The notes under the pieces: model-generated | Seen by the model: the letters and a program-made list of their open reading frames with translations, nothing else | Database searches by the model: none | Told to the model about the DNA's origin: nothing | Part shown: positions 7,957-16,670 of the stretch, in pieces | Numbering within the stretch: the first letter of the stretch is position 1 | Layout: each line of letters opens with the position of its first letter | NCBI RefSeq assembly: GCF_002836505.1 | Contig: NZ_PJBF01000052.1 | Span: 1 to 64,000 of the forward strand | Direction: 5' to 3' | Source: Psychrobacter sp. Choline-02u-9 | Lineage (GTDB): Bacteria > Pseudomonadota > Gammaproteobacteria > Pseudomonadales > Moraxellaceae | DNA: 64,000 bases | Translations under genes and position numbers: made by a program

Positions 7957-9411
7957 CTACTCAATACGTAGACCAATAATAGCAGGAATGCCTTGGCGTA
8001 TAACTTCTATAGTGACCACTCCTTTTTTAGGAAGAGATGAGATAGCACCTGAAAAATCTGCCACTGTTTCGATCGGCTTTTGATGAAAGTTAGTGATGAC
8101 ATCACCTGCCAGAATACCTGAGCGCGCGGCCAATCCAGTAGGATCCACTGTGGTAACCAATATGCCCGTTTTATTATCGACTGCGATTTCTGCTTGTTCA
8201 TCTGCCGTCAAATCGCGTAAACGCAAGCCCAACTGTACATCGTCATTTTGCTCATTACCGCTCTGTGCTCTTACATCATTGGGCGCATAAGCGAGCTTGC
8301 CGTTAATCACCATCTGCTTACCGTTGCGCTGAATCCGTGCACGGAAGGAGTCGCTTGGACGCGCTCGATTGAGCAAGTTCAGCAAATCGGACGCCTCCAT
8401 GATTTGTACGTCATTGTATTGCAAGATGATGTCACCAGGTTTTAGGCCTGATTTTTGTGCTGGTGAATCTGGTGATACACGAGTCAGTAAGGCACCTTGA
8501 GGGCGCTCTAAATTATAAGCCTCGGCCAGATTGCGATCGATATCTTGTGGGTAGATTCCTAGATATGCTCGTGCCACTTCACCGTCATTTTTCAGCTGCT
8601 CATAAATATCCATGGCAGCGTCAATAGGGATAGAGAATGACAGTCCCATATAACCGCCAGTACCACTAAAAATACGCGAGTTAATACCAATCACTTCACC
8701 GCGCTGATTAAATAGTGGCCCGCCAGAGTTACCCGGGTTTAGCGCCACATCCGTTTGGATAAATGGCACACTGGTCTCGCGCGAAAAGCTACGTGATTTA
8801 GCACTGACAATACCGGCAGAAGCTGAGTAGTCAAAACCAAATGGCGAACCGATTGCTAATACAGGCTCTCCTACTTTTAGACCACTTGAGTCGCCGATAG
8901 GCAGGGCTGGAAATTGACTGCCCTCAACTTTTAGCACAGCCACATCTGAGCGCTCGTCACTACCAACCAAAGTTGCATCAAGCTCGGTTCTATCATTGAG
9001 CGTCACAGTGATTTTGTCCGCACCTGCGATGACATGATGGTTGGTCAGCATATATCCATTGGAGGTAATAAAAAAGGCCGTACCATAAGCATGTTCAATC
9101 GCTGGCGTCGCGACTCGATCAGGAATACGTAGACGATCACCAAAGAACTGACGCAACACTTCAGCAGTCTGAGCCTTAGCGAGCTCGGCCTCACTAATCG
9201 TTTTGGTAACATTGACACGTGCCACTGCTGGCGTGACTTGTTGCACCAAACCAGAAAAATCAGCCGTAGTGACTGCAGCCTGCGCACTGTTTATCGTCGT
9301 GACATTGATACTAGCAAACATAGCGGTACTAATAGCGAATGCTAGAGCACTACGTTGTAACCAGCGCTGCATATCGGCAGTGGTCTGTCCTTTGAACATA
9401 TTGATAGGCAT
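7957..9411 (-). CDS. Periplasmic serine protease of the HtrA/DegP/MucD family
   Basis: A trypsin-like quality-control protease of the periplasm, 484 residues from the chosen start. A signal peptide ends near SAQA-AVTT (about residue 45). The protease domain shows the triad: His126 in NHHVIAG, Asp156 in SDVAVLKV, and Ser229 in GNSGGPLF. Two PDZ domains follow (about 255-350 and 395-484), the DegP/DegQ/MucD layout. The frame continues 27 codons upstream, but GGAGG sits at the right distance before the ATG at 9411, and that start also gives a proper signal peptide. A single gene with promoter space upstream; envelope-stress control is likely but not visible. Confidence 0.93.
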   Translation of the reverse strand: MPINMFKGQTTADMQRWLQRSALAFAISTAMFASINVTTINSAQAAVTTADFSGLVQQVTPAVARVNVTKTISEAELAKAQTAEVLRQFFGDRLRIPDRVATPAIEHAYGTAFFITSNGYMLTNHHVIAGADKITVTLNDRTELDATLVGSDERSDVAVLKVEGSQFPALPIGDSSGLKVGEPVLAIGSPFGFDYSASAGIVSAKSRSFSRETSVPFIQTDVALNPGNSGGPLFNQRGEVIGINSRIFSGTGGYMGLSFSIPIDAAMDIYEQLKNDGEVARAYLGIYPQDIDRNLAEAYNLERPQGALLTRVSPDSPAQKSGLKPGDIILQYNDVQIMEASDLLNLLNRARPSDSFRARIQRNGKQMVINGKLAYAPNDVRAQSGNEQNDDVQLGLRLRDLTADEQAEIAVDNKTGILVTTVDPTGLAARSGILAGDVITNFHQKPIETVADFSGAISSLPKKGVVTIEVIRQGIPAIIGLRIE

Positions 9412-9492
9412 TTTGTGTCCTCCATATGAGTAATCGCTGCTATTAACAGCCACGTTATGATTGTCAGCGATAGCGACTACACCAAGCGGCAT

Positions 9493-10289
9493 GTCCCTAT
9501 TCGTTACTATTTGGTGAAATTATATTCTTTTATCTATTTATCTTGTCTATTTATGCTACGCAGCACTTTTATTCGAACTTATTGTCATACCTATTTAGCA
9601 ATTACTTTACGCTTATTTTTATCACTACTCACTACTTGAATATTTATAGAGCGCTTGTCTTTAGAAGGTGGTTAATAGTGTAGAACATGATTAATAGTGT
9701 CTTATAAAAATAAATACTTTCAACGTTCAGTATATGATATTTCATGGCGCTAACACTATTATCCTGTACGCGACGTGCATGCCCCACGCAGCTACTGTAT
9801 GATAAATAAAAACTTAAAGTATTCTGCTAGCACCTTTTGCATAGTGCAGGATAACCCAAGGCAGCGTTATTTCATATGAGCTTCGTATACTTTTGTGGCC
9901 GTGAGATAGCTTTTTAGCAGGTACGGCTTACATCAGCTTGAAATAAAATCATGGTATGATGTCAAACCAAATATTTTACTAAACAAACAAAAGTTAGCTT
10001 GTATATGAGTCTGTTTATTACGACCTCATTAAACTGGCTATCATCACTCTTGTTTTCCATCTTTTGCATTTCTAGCGTATTGTGATTTATCTAGAAGCGC
10101 TTTTGTCTTTGCTACTTTATAGTAGTTATATCATATCTAGCTTATGTTGTGATTCACGATGGCTATCAGTGCGATAGCTTGGCTACAACAAAAACGGATA
10201 ACAACTTATTGTTAAATAAACGGTAGCGACTATCTTATAACAGCTATCGATAGATATAAAATATGACAAGATTATAAAAGGATTAATTT
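9493..10289. other. 800-bp gene-free stretch between htrA and the antiporter gene
   Basis: AT-rich sequence holding the divergent promoters of the protease and antiporter genes. One 60-codon frame overlaps the protease 5' end and lacks a ribosome site. No RNA gene, repeat or hairpin terminator could be identified, although the length leaves room for a small RNA. Confidence 0.4.
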
Positions 10290-12563
10290 ATGGATACCGC
10301 CCTTTTGCTATCCGGCGTGGTTGGGATTGGCATTGCCGCCCAATGGTTGGCTTGGTATTTAAAGCAACCATCCATTTTATTTTTATTACTGATTGGTATT
10401 ATCGTCGGCCCAGTGCTGGGTGTATTTGACCCAGATCTGGTATTAGGCGAGCTGATGTTTCCTTTCATCTCTTTGGGCGTAGCAATTATCCTATTTGAAG
10501 GATCGCTAACGCTAGAGTTCGATGAAATTAAGCAACATGGTACCGTGGTACAGATGCTGGTATCAGTCGGTGTACTGATTACCATTGCGATCGTGGCCCT
10601 ATCGACTTATTTACTATTCGATGTCGATCCATTGATTGCTCTACTCTTCGGTGCGTTAGTCTGTGTGACGGGTCCGACAGTCATTATGCCGCTGCTGCGT
10701 AGTGTACGCCCCAACAAAACCATTTCCAACATTCTAAAGTGGGAAGGTATTATCATTGACCCAATCGGCGCTATCGCTGTGGTATTGGTCTATGAGTACA
10801 TTATCTCAGGCGGCGAAGCCAGTAGTATTCTACTGTTTGCTAAGATTGTCGTATTGGCAACTGCAATGGGTATGGCGGGCGCTTGGCTACTTGCGTTCCT
10901 TATGCGTCGTCATATGATTCCTGAGTTCTTGCGTAATGTTTTTACCCTAGCATTTGTACTGGTGTTATTTTCGATATCGAATCATCTAGAGCATGAGTCA
11001 GGTCTATTGACCGTCACAGTACTGGGCGTAGCACTGGCAAACTGGCCAAAATTCCCACGTGAGACGATTTTAGAGTTCAATGAATCGTTGACCATTTTGC
11101 TGATTTCAGTGCTGTTCATTATTCTGGCGGCGCGTGTAGAGCTAGCAAGTTTGCTCAGCGTTGGTTTTGCAGGGCTAGTGCTGCTCGCTATCGTGATGTT
11201 TGTCGCACGTCCATTATCAGTCTGGGCATCAGCTATCGGCTCTAACCTTAAGACCAATGAAAAGCTGATGATTAGCTGGATTGGGCCACGTGGTATCGTT
11301 GCCGCTGCCATCTCATCCCTGTTTGCGATTCGTTTGCAAGAGTATGATATTCAAGGCGTAGAGCTACTTGTACCTCTGGTATTTATGGTCATTATCGGTA
11401 CGGTCATGATTCAGGGTCTAGGTGCAAAAGTAGTCGGTAATTTACTTGGCGTACGTGAGCCTGAGACCAACGGTATCCTTATCGTTGGCTCAAACCCAAT
11501 TGCGTTATTGATTGCTACCTCTCTCAAAGACCAAGGCTTCGACGTCATCGTTGCGCACAATAACTACACCAATATTGCACGCGCACGCATGAGCGGTCTG
11601 CGTACTTACTTTGGTAATCCTATCTCTGATCATGCAGATCATCATCTGGATCTGATCGGTATTGGTCGCTTGTTTGCGATGAGTATGGACAAAGAAATGA
11701 ACACGCTGTCCGAGATTCACTATCGTCATGAATTTGGTGAGCGTAAGCTATACCGTCTTAAATTCAGTGATGAAAAAGTCAAAAGCGAGCGTGATGATAA
11801 GCAATCGAACTTCCATTCACAGTGGTTGTTTGGCAAAGATGTGACCTATACCAAGCTTGCCAGTATGCTGTCCAAAAAAGCTCGAATTAAGATTACCAAC
11901 ATTACGGATAGCTATAGCTTTGAGCAGTATAAAGCGGATAATAAGCAATTTGTACCGCTATATACCGTCGACAAAGAAGGTAAACTGCACGTCATCACCG
12001 ATAAGTTTGACGGTACTGTCCCTCGTGACCGTAAGCTTATATCGCTAGTGGTAGACGATGAAGTACAGCCAAAGCCAGTCGATGTAACGCCTAAGCAAGA
12101 GCAGGCTCGCATGGCAGCTGATGCTAACTTTGAGTCAAACTCAAAAGCCCCTGAAAAGCGCAAAGAGCAGGAGCCTAGCCCTGACGATAGCCAGACAGCA
12201 GCGCCAGAGCCTTCGGTAGATAGTGATAAAAGTGATGAACAAAACACTGCTAATCAGTCATCAACCACTCAAAGCAGTAGTACCGAGACTAAGTCCTCTT
12301 CTAACACTACCGTAGAGAAAAGTGAACCAGTAGAAGAGCCAAAAACGTCTGCTACTAATGGGGATAATAAAGGCGTCATGTCTGCAAACTCGACAGCGAC
12401 TTCGAAGACCAAAACCTCTACGAACAGTAATGGCAATGGTAGTGCGCCCAAAAACAAAAAAGGAGCACTTGACCCAAATCGTCTACCTGACTCTGCTCAG
12501 GATAGCGATGCCTCTATCGCTACTACTGAGGATGTAAAAGTAGATAAGCCAGACGACAAATAA
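10290..12563 (+). CDS. CPA1-type cation:proton antiporter with nucleotide-binding domain and long tail
   Basis: A 757-residue inner-membrane monovalent cation/H+ antiporter. Residues about 1-395 form the Na/H exchanger domain of roughly 12 helices, with LFEGSLTLEFDEI and the GPRGIVAAAISSLFAI segment typical of CPA1 antiporters such as NhaP or YjcE. Residues about 397-500 form a TrkA-N/RCK-like Rossmann domain (ILIVGSNPIALLIATSL), suggesting control by a nucleotide. Residues about 585-757 are a Ser/Thr/Asp/Lys-rich tail with no predicted fold. A ribosome site (AAAAGGA) precedes the ATG. Whether it moves Na+ or K+ cannot be read from the sequence. Single gene, ended by the hairpin at 12615. Confidence 0.88.
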   Translation: MDTALLLSGVVGIGIAAQWLAWYLKQPSILFLLLIGIIVGPVLGVFDPDLVLGELMFPFISLGVAIILFEGSLTLEFDEIKQHGTVVQMLVSVGVLITIAIVALSTYLLFDVDPLIALLFGALVCVTGPTVIMPLLRSVRPNKTISNILKWEGIIIDPIGAIAVVLVYEYIISGGEASSILLFAKIVVLATAMGMAGAWLLAFLMRRHMIPEFLRNVFTLAFVLVLFSISNHLEHESGLLTVTVLGVALANWPKFPRETILEFNESLTILLISVLFIILAARVELASLLSVGFAGLVLLAIVMFVARPLSVWASAIGSNLKTNEKLMISWIGPRGIVAAAISSLFAIRLQEYDIQGVELLVPLVFMVIIGTVMIQGLGAKVVGNLLGVREPETNGILIVGSNPIALLIATSLKDQGFDVIVAHNNYTNIARARMSGLRTYFGNPISDHADHHLDLIGIGRLFAMSMDKEMNTLSEIHYRHEFGERKLYRLKFSDEKVKSERDDKQSNFHSQWLFGKDVTYTKLASMLSKKARIKITNITDSYSFEQYKADNKQFVPLYTVDKEGKLHVITDKFDGTVPRDRKLISLVVDDEVQPKPVDVTPKQEQARMAADANFESNSKAPEKRKEQEPSPDDSQTAAPEPSVDSDKSDEQNTANQSSTTQSSSTETKSSSNTTVEKSEPVEEPKTSATNGDNKGVMSANSTATSKTKTSTNSNGNGSAPKNKKGALDPNRLPDSAQDSDASIATTEDVKVDKPDDK

Positions 12564-12614
12564 TATGTGTTGTTATCTGCTTTATTGACTTAAAGATGAA
12601 ATATTTACCTTAAC

Positions 12615-12645
12615 AAAAAGCCCCAGCAATGAGCTGGGGCTTTTT
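12615..12645. terminator. Bidirectional terminator between the antiporter gene and tmk
   Basis: GCCCCAG pairs with CTGGGGC, with A5 before and T5 after. It can end both the plus-strand antiporter transcript and the minus-strand tmk transcript. Confidence 0.8.
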
Positions 12646-12723
12646 ATTGGTGCTAACTGACTGACTGTCTAACTAACTATCGATACATCTAACTGCCCTA
12701 TAAATCTACTTGGCAAAATTTAG

Positions 12724-13455
12724 TTATTTGATATCGAATCTGTCCATAACTGTCTGCCATATACGTGCACTCACATCATCCGTACTACCCGATGCATCAA
12801 TACGCTGTATGCGCTCAGGGTATTCGCTCGCTAGCTGGCTAAAACCAGTATGCACCCAAGTAAAAAACTCGGTAGCCTGCTGCTCAAAACGATCTGCTGC
12901 ACTGCGCTTGTTGGCACGCTTCATGCCTTCGGCTACTGGCAAATCCAACCACAACGTTAGCTCAGGAAGCTGCGTCACAAATTGTTTGATAAGCATATCT
13001 ATTTTGCCGCGTACCAACTCGTCGCCATACGCACGCCCAAAGCCCTGATACGCAATAGTAGAGTCGGTAAACCTGTCACATATTACCCAAGTGCCATTTT
13101 GGAGCGCTGGTAAAATGACTTGCTGCATGTGATCACAGCGCGCTGCAAATAATAGCAACAGCTCGGTATCGTCTTCGATATCTGTCGCTGGGTCCAATAA
13201 TATATCACGTAACTGTTCGGCAAATGGACTACCACCCGGCTCACGAGTACGTAGATACGAGATGCCATTAGCTTCTAACCGCAAGCATAACTGTTCAATC
13301 GCGGTAGTTTTTCCCACACCTTCGGTTCCTTCAAAACTAATAAAGCGGCCTAACGTAGGTGCCGTCTCCGTATTTGAAGCACTTGTTTCAGGTAGATTCG
13401 ATGATGGGGTGTTGGTATGTGACGGTGTTGTGCTGGTGTGCATAGATACTGACAT
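12724..13455 (-). CDS. tmk: Thymidylate kinase
   Basis: Phosphorylates dTMP to dTDP for DNA synthesis. Family features: P-loop GTEGVGKTT, LRTREPGGSPFAEQLRDILL (the dTMP-binding REPGG element), DRFTDSTIAYQG, and the LDLPVAEGMKRANKR lid region. At 243 residues it is about 30 longer than E. coli Tmk (213). The extra part is a Ser/Thr/Pro-rich N-terminus of some 36 residues before the kinase fold. AGGTC lies 8 bases before the first ATG, so the extension is likely translated. tmk follows mltG on the same strand, as in E. coli (pabC-mltG-tmk-holB), but holB is not next to it here. Confidence 0.95.
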   Translation of the reverse strand: MSVSMHTSTTPSHTNTPSSNLPETSASNTETAPTLGRFISFEGTEGVGKTTAIEQLCLRLEANGISYLRTREPGGSPFAEQLRDILLDPATDIEDDTELLLLFAARCDHMQQVILPALQNGTWVICDRFTDSTIAYQGFGRAYGDELVRGKIDMLIKQFVTQLPELTLWLDLPVAEGMKRANKRSAADRFEQQATEFFTWVHTGFSQLASEYPERIQRIDASGSTDDVSARIWQTVMDRFDIK

Positions 13456-13543
13456 GATATGACCTTATGTCATTGATGAGCGCTACCTCTACTTTGTAGC
13501 ACTCAATAAACGATAAGTTTTTTAAGAAGATTAAGAAGGATAT

Positions 13544-14833
13544 TTACTGCGGCGGCGTTTGAGATTTTTTCTCACGCATAACACTGAGATAGTCTTTTAC
13601 CGCTTGGTTGTGTTCAGCCAAGCTATTGGTAAATTTGTGCCCACCATTGCCCGTTGCCACAAAATACAACGCTTCACTATCGGCAGGATGTAAAGTCGCT
13701 TCGATAGAGGCCGCTGATGGTAGCGCAATTGGCGTTGGCGGTAAACCATCAATTTGGTAGGTGTTGTAAGACGTTTTTTCATTGATGTCTTTGCGGCGGA
13801 TATTACCATCATAACGACTGCCCATACCATAGATAATAGTCGGGTCCGTCTGCATACGCATGTTCTTATTCAAGCGATTTCTAAATACGGCAGAGACTAA
13901 AGGACGTTCATCAGCTACGCTGGTCTCTTTTTCGATAATAGATGCCATCACTAACGCTTCATATGGACTCTTATAAGGGAGGTTCGGTGCACGATTTTCC
14001 CACGCATCAGTCAGTACCTGCTGCTGACGATTATACAAGTCAGTCAATACTTTTTTATCGCTAGTTCCTTCACCATAATAATAGGTATCAGGCGCGAACC
14101 AACCTTCAAGATTATAGTTAACAATTGGGTCACTGCTATTAGCCACACTATCTGGCAGTACACCCGTCAAATCCAATGCTTGTGCAATACTCGCATTGTC
14201 ACTATCTGCGGTCAGTACTTCTTTTTCGATTTTGTCATTATCACGCAGCGCTTGATAAAGGTCTTTAGATGTCTTACCTTCGATGATCTGTACCTTGACC
14301 ATGGCTGCTTTTGCGCCTTGACCTAGTATCTGTAGCGCCTCAGCGATAGTCGGGTTTTCGGGTAGTTTATACGTACCAGCATGCAACGGCGCATCGACTT
14401 GTGATTTGATATATAGCTTGGCCACGCCTGCCGAAAACAACGGAATCTGCTGCTGCCACTGCGGTAGTAGACCATAATACGTCTGACCTGGTTCAATCGT
14501 GACCATTTGCTGCGGCTGCTCGATACGACCAAACAACGTCTGATAAACCATGACTAAGAAAAATGCAGCAATAAGCCCCAACACTAGCAGCACTTGATAG
14601 CCGCGTTGCATAAAAAACGATGGGTTATTGACTTTATATTGACGCGGTTTACTGTTGCCGCTGATAAGCGAGACGTTGGTTGCTGGCGTTGCTGATGTGT
14701 CTTCCACCTCATCTACCACTGGTTGCGCGTCCGGCAGCGTGGTATCGACACGCTCCTCGACTGTGCCATCTTGTTTGTTTGACGGCGACTCATTGGGACG
14801 TTCAGGTGGTATATTGGGTGTAGGCTTGCTCAT
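13544..14833 (-). CDS. mltG: Endolytic peptidoglycan transglycosylase
   Basis: MltG (YceG) cuts nascent glycan strands in the inner membrane and so sets their length. The 429-residue protein has a disordered cytoplasmic N-terminus (about 1-70), one membrane helix (about 79-101), a LysM-like region around IEPGQTYYGLL, and the YceG catalytic domain. MASIIEKETSVADERP carries the catalytic Glu, and RMQTDPTIIYGMG, DGLPPTPIALPS and FVATGNGGHKFTNSLAEHN are also family hallmarks. It is longer than the E. coli protein (340) mainly through the N-terminus. tmk follows directly. Its usual upstream partner pabC is 1.8 kb away, separated by the DpnI cassette. Confidence 0.95.
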   Translation of the reverse strand: MSKPTPNIPPERPNESPSNKQDGTVEERVDTTLPDAQPVVDEVEDTSATPATNVSLISGNSKPRQYKVNNPSFFMQRGYQVLLVLGLIAAFFLVMVYQTLFGRIEQPQQMVTIEPGQTYYGLLPQWQQQIPLFSAGVAKLYIKSQVDAPLHAGTYKLPENPTIAEALQILGQGAKAAMVKVQIIEGKTSKDLYQALRDNDKIEKEVLTADSDNASIAQALDLTGVLPDSVANSSDPIVNYNLEGWFAPDTYYYGEGTSDKKVLTDLYNRQQQVLTDAWENRAPNLPYKSPYEALVMASIIEKETSVADERPLVSAVFRNRLNKNMRMQTDPTIIYGMGSRYDGNIRRKDINEKTSYNTYQIDGLPPTPIALPSAASIEATLHPADSEALYFVATGNGGHKFTNSLAEHNQAVKDYLSVMREKKSQTPPQ

Positions 14834-15003
14834 GGCAACTCGCGAGGCAGATGTTTGCTAGAATTTAGCACTGAACCGTGCGATTTTCAATGGTATTTGC
14901 TTAGCTTATGAATTATCTTGCTATTGATAGCAGTTTATATGGCTTAATACTTAGGTGTTTTTTTCAATATTCTCAGCTTATCTATTAATAATGAAAATAT
15001 CTT

Positions 15004-15768
15004 ATGAACCTACATTTCAACCAAAGTCTTGCTAAAAACTATCACTCTGAACCTCAAAAAGTTCGTGTACTCAGTGAAGCATGGGTAAAAGAAAATAGTT
15101 ACTGCACCAATTGTAGCGCCCAATCGCTAGCTGAGTTTGCTAATAACAAACCTGTCGCTGATTTTTATTGCGGAAATTGTAATGAGCAATATGAGCTAAA
15201 AAGTAAAAAAGCCAAGTTAAGCAATGTTGTCAATGATGGCGCTTATAAGACGATGATTGAGCGTATCAATAGTAAGGACAATCCCAGCTTTTTCTTTTTA
15301 ACCTACTCAAAAGAATACACCGTCAATAATTTTCTGATTATTCCCAAGCATTTCTTTACACCCGATATTATTGTTAAGCGTAAACCCTTATCAGTGAATG
15401 CCAAACGAGCAGGTTGGGTTGGTTGCAATATTGACTTACGCCAAGTACCCGAATCAGGCAAAGTATTTTTGGTCAAAGACCAACAAGCTATACCGCGTGA
15501 AAGCGTTACCCAACAGTTCCAAAAGACTTTATTTTTACGCAAACAATCTATGGCTTCACGCGGTTGGACACTCGATGTCTGGCAATGTATTGACCGTCTC
15601 GATGTCAGTTTTTCTCTCAATCAGGTCTATGCTTTTGCTGATGAGTTGCAGCTCAAACATCCTGAAAACAACCACGTAAAAGATAAAATCCGCCAACAGT
15701 TACAAGTATTACGAGATAAAGGCATCATTGAATTTGTGAGCCGTGGTCATTATCGAAAGTTATACTAG
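15004..15768 (+). CDS. DpnI-type restriction endonuclease (cuts methylated GATC)
   Basis: A close homologue of Streptococcus pneumoniae DpnI (DpnC), a type IIM enzyme that cuts GATC only when the adenine is methylated. The length is the same (254 residues). Conserved parts run through the whole protein: the start NLHFN, PVADFYC, ELKSKK, NDGAY, NPSFFFLTY, RAGWVGCNIDL, LFLRK, SRGWT, and the end KIRQQLQVLRDKGIIEF ... YRKLY. Zinc ligands Cys34, Cys37, Cys56 and Cys59 and the PD-(D/E)XK residues Asp53, Glu64 and Lys66 are present. The C-terminal 70 residues match the winged-helix domain that also reads methylated DNA. It lies on the plus strand inside a minus-strand operon and overlaps the next gene's end by 9 bp. 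It needs no partner methylase, but the host GATC must be unmethylated. Confidence 0.96.
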   Translation: MNLHFNQSLAKNYHSEPQKVRVLSEAWVKENSYCTNCSAQSLAEFANNKPVADFYCGNCNEQYELKSKKAKLSNVVNDGAYKTMIERINSKDNPSFFFLTYSKEYTVNNFLIIPKHFFTPDIIVKRKPLSVNAKRAGWVGCNIDLRQVPESGKVFLVKDQQAIPRESVTQQFQKTLFLRKQSMASRGWTLDVWQCIDRLDVSFSLNQVYAFADELQLKHPENNHVKDKIRQQLQVLRDKGIIEFVSRGHYRKLY

Positions 15769-16326
15769 TCGCTTCTCGTTGTAGTGCTTAGGTTTTGGCT
15801 GTCCCTTTTTGTCACGGTATACATCGGCAATCAGCTCATCTCTATCATCCCATAGTGGTAATCGCGCAGTAGCCACAAGGCGCTGATGAAACTTATGCGC
15901 TGGATACTCCCAATCAATCTCATCATTAATTTTGAAAAAATGCTCTTCACGATAGTCAATATAAGCATGCAATCGATTACGCACATAGCAATTCCACTGC
16001 CATAACAGCTGTACCGAGTTGCGTACAGGTTTGGTAAAAGGAATGAGATTAACCGTCAATGCACACATCACCAATTCATCATTAGGAATAACGTCGATAC
16101 CCTGCTCGATGACTTCTTTTCGCGTATGCGCATACTCAAACATACCACCAAAAGCCACAAACCTTTTAAGGTCTTTTGAATATATGACACCAAAAGCCAA
16201 TTGAGTATAAGGCGACAAATGCACGATTTCATTAGGCTTAGCTTTGGCCAATCTACAAATTTCATCAAACACCATCAAACGACGGATTTGTAGCGGGATA
16301 CTTTCATCTTCATAAACTTCGTACAT
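15760..16326 (-). CDS. Hypothetical protein inside the DpnI cassette
   Basis: An unrecognised 188-residue soluble protein with no signal peptide or membrane helix. It is rich in charged and aromatic residues; the N-terminus is YEVYEDESIPLQIRRLMVFD and the C-terminus is strongly basic. It converges on the DpnI gene (9-bp overlap of 3' ends) and starts divergently from the DpnD-family gene, with a 143-bp gap. GGAGATAAGCC precedes the ATG. Position makes a role linked to methylation-dependent restriction possible (immunity, regulation or an accessory effector), but nothing in the sequence shows it. Confidence 0.7.
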   Translation of the reverse strand: MYEVYEDESIPLQIRRLMVFDEICRLAKAKPNEIVHLSPYTQLAFGVIYSKDLKRFVAFGGMFEYAHTRKEVIEQGIDVIPNDELVMCALTVNLIPFTKPVRNSVQLLWQWNCYVRNRLHAYIDYREEHFFKINDEIDWEYPAHKFHQRLVATARLPLWDDRDELIADVYRDKKGQPKPKHYNEKRLV

Positions 16327-16469
16327 TGGCTTATCTCCTTATTAGATAAGCAGCATTGATCGATTTGCTTTATGACACAAGTCTGCGTAACAAAAGACGA
16401 TCACTTCTTTTGATGGCTTTTGCTAATCTACTTGGTATTGATGACTGAAGTGATATATGAGAATCGAGT

Positions 16470-16667
16470 GTGAATATAATAATAAAAGATAAAAAGGCAG
16501 CACAAACCTTTCAAGTTGAAATTGTCGAAACATTAAGCACTATCGTGGATGTTGTCGCAGAAGATGAGCAAAGTGCCCTTTTGAAAGCGCAAGAGATGTA
16601 TAGAAATGAGCAAGTGGTTTTATATCCAGATGATTTTATTGATACCCAATTCAATATCTTTCAATAA
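16470..16667 (+). CDS. DpnD/PcfM-family small protein
   Basis: A 65-residue protein of the DpnD/PcfM family, the same family as the second gene of the pneumococcal DpnI cassette. The pattern is visible: FQVEIVETLSTIVDVVAEDE, then SALLKAQEMY, then EQVVLYPDDFIDTQF. The start is GTG at 16470; no in-frame ATG precedes it. The function of DpnD is unknown. Here it is split from the DpnI gene by an oppositely oriented gene, unlike the adjacent dpnC-dpnD order in pneumococcus. It ends 3 bp before the end of pabC, which runs the other way. Confidence 0.85.
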   Translation: MNIIIKDKKAAQTFQVEIVETLSTIVDVVAEDEQSALLKAQEMYRNEQVVLYPDDFIDTQFNIFQ

Positions 16668-16670
16668 CAG

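Noticed and set aside
9412..9492. Longer start for the HtrA protease (27 extra residues)
   Set aside because: The extra residues would precede the signal peptide, and GGAGG sits correctly before the ATG at 9411.
10283..12457. Several minus-strand frames opposite the antiporter gene
   Set aside because: They mirror the repetitive codons of the true gene (especially the Ser/Thr-rich tail) and have no ribosome sites.
15004..16667. The DpnI cassette as an integrated phage or integron
   Set aside because: No integrase, attachment-site duplication or phage gene was seen around it; only the interruption of the pabC-mltG order supports transfer.
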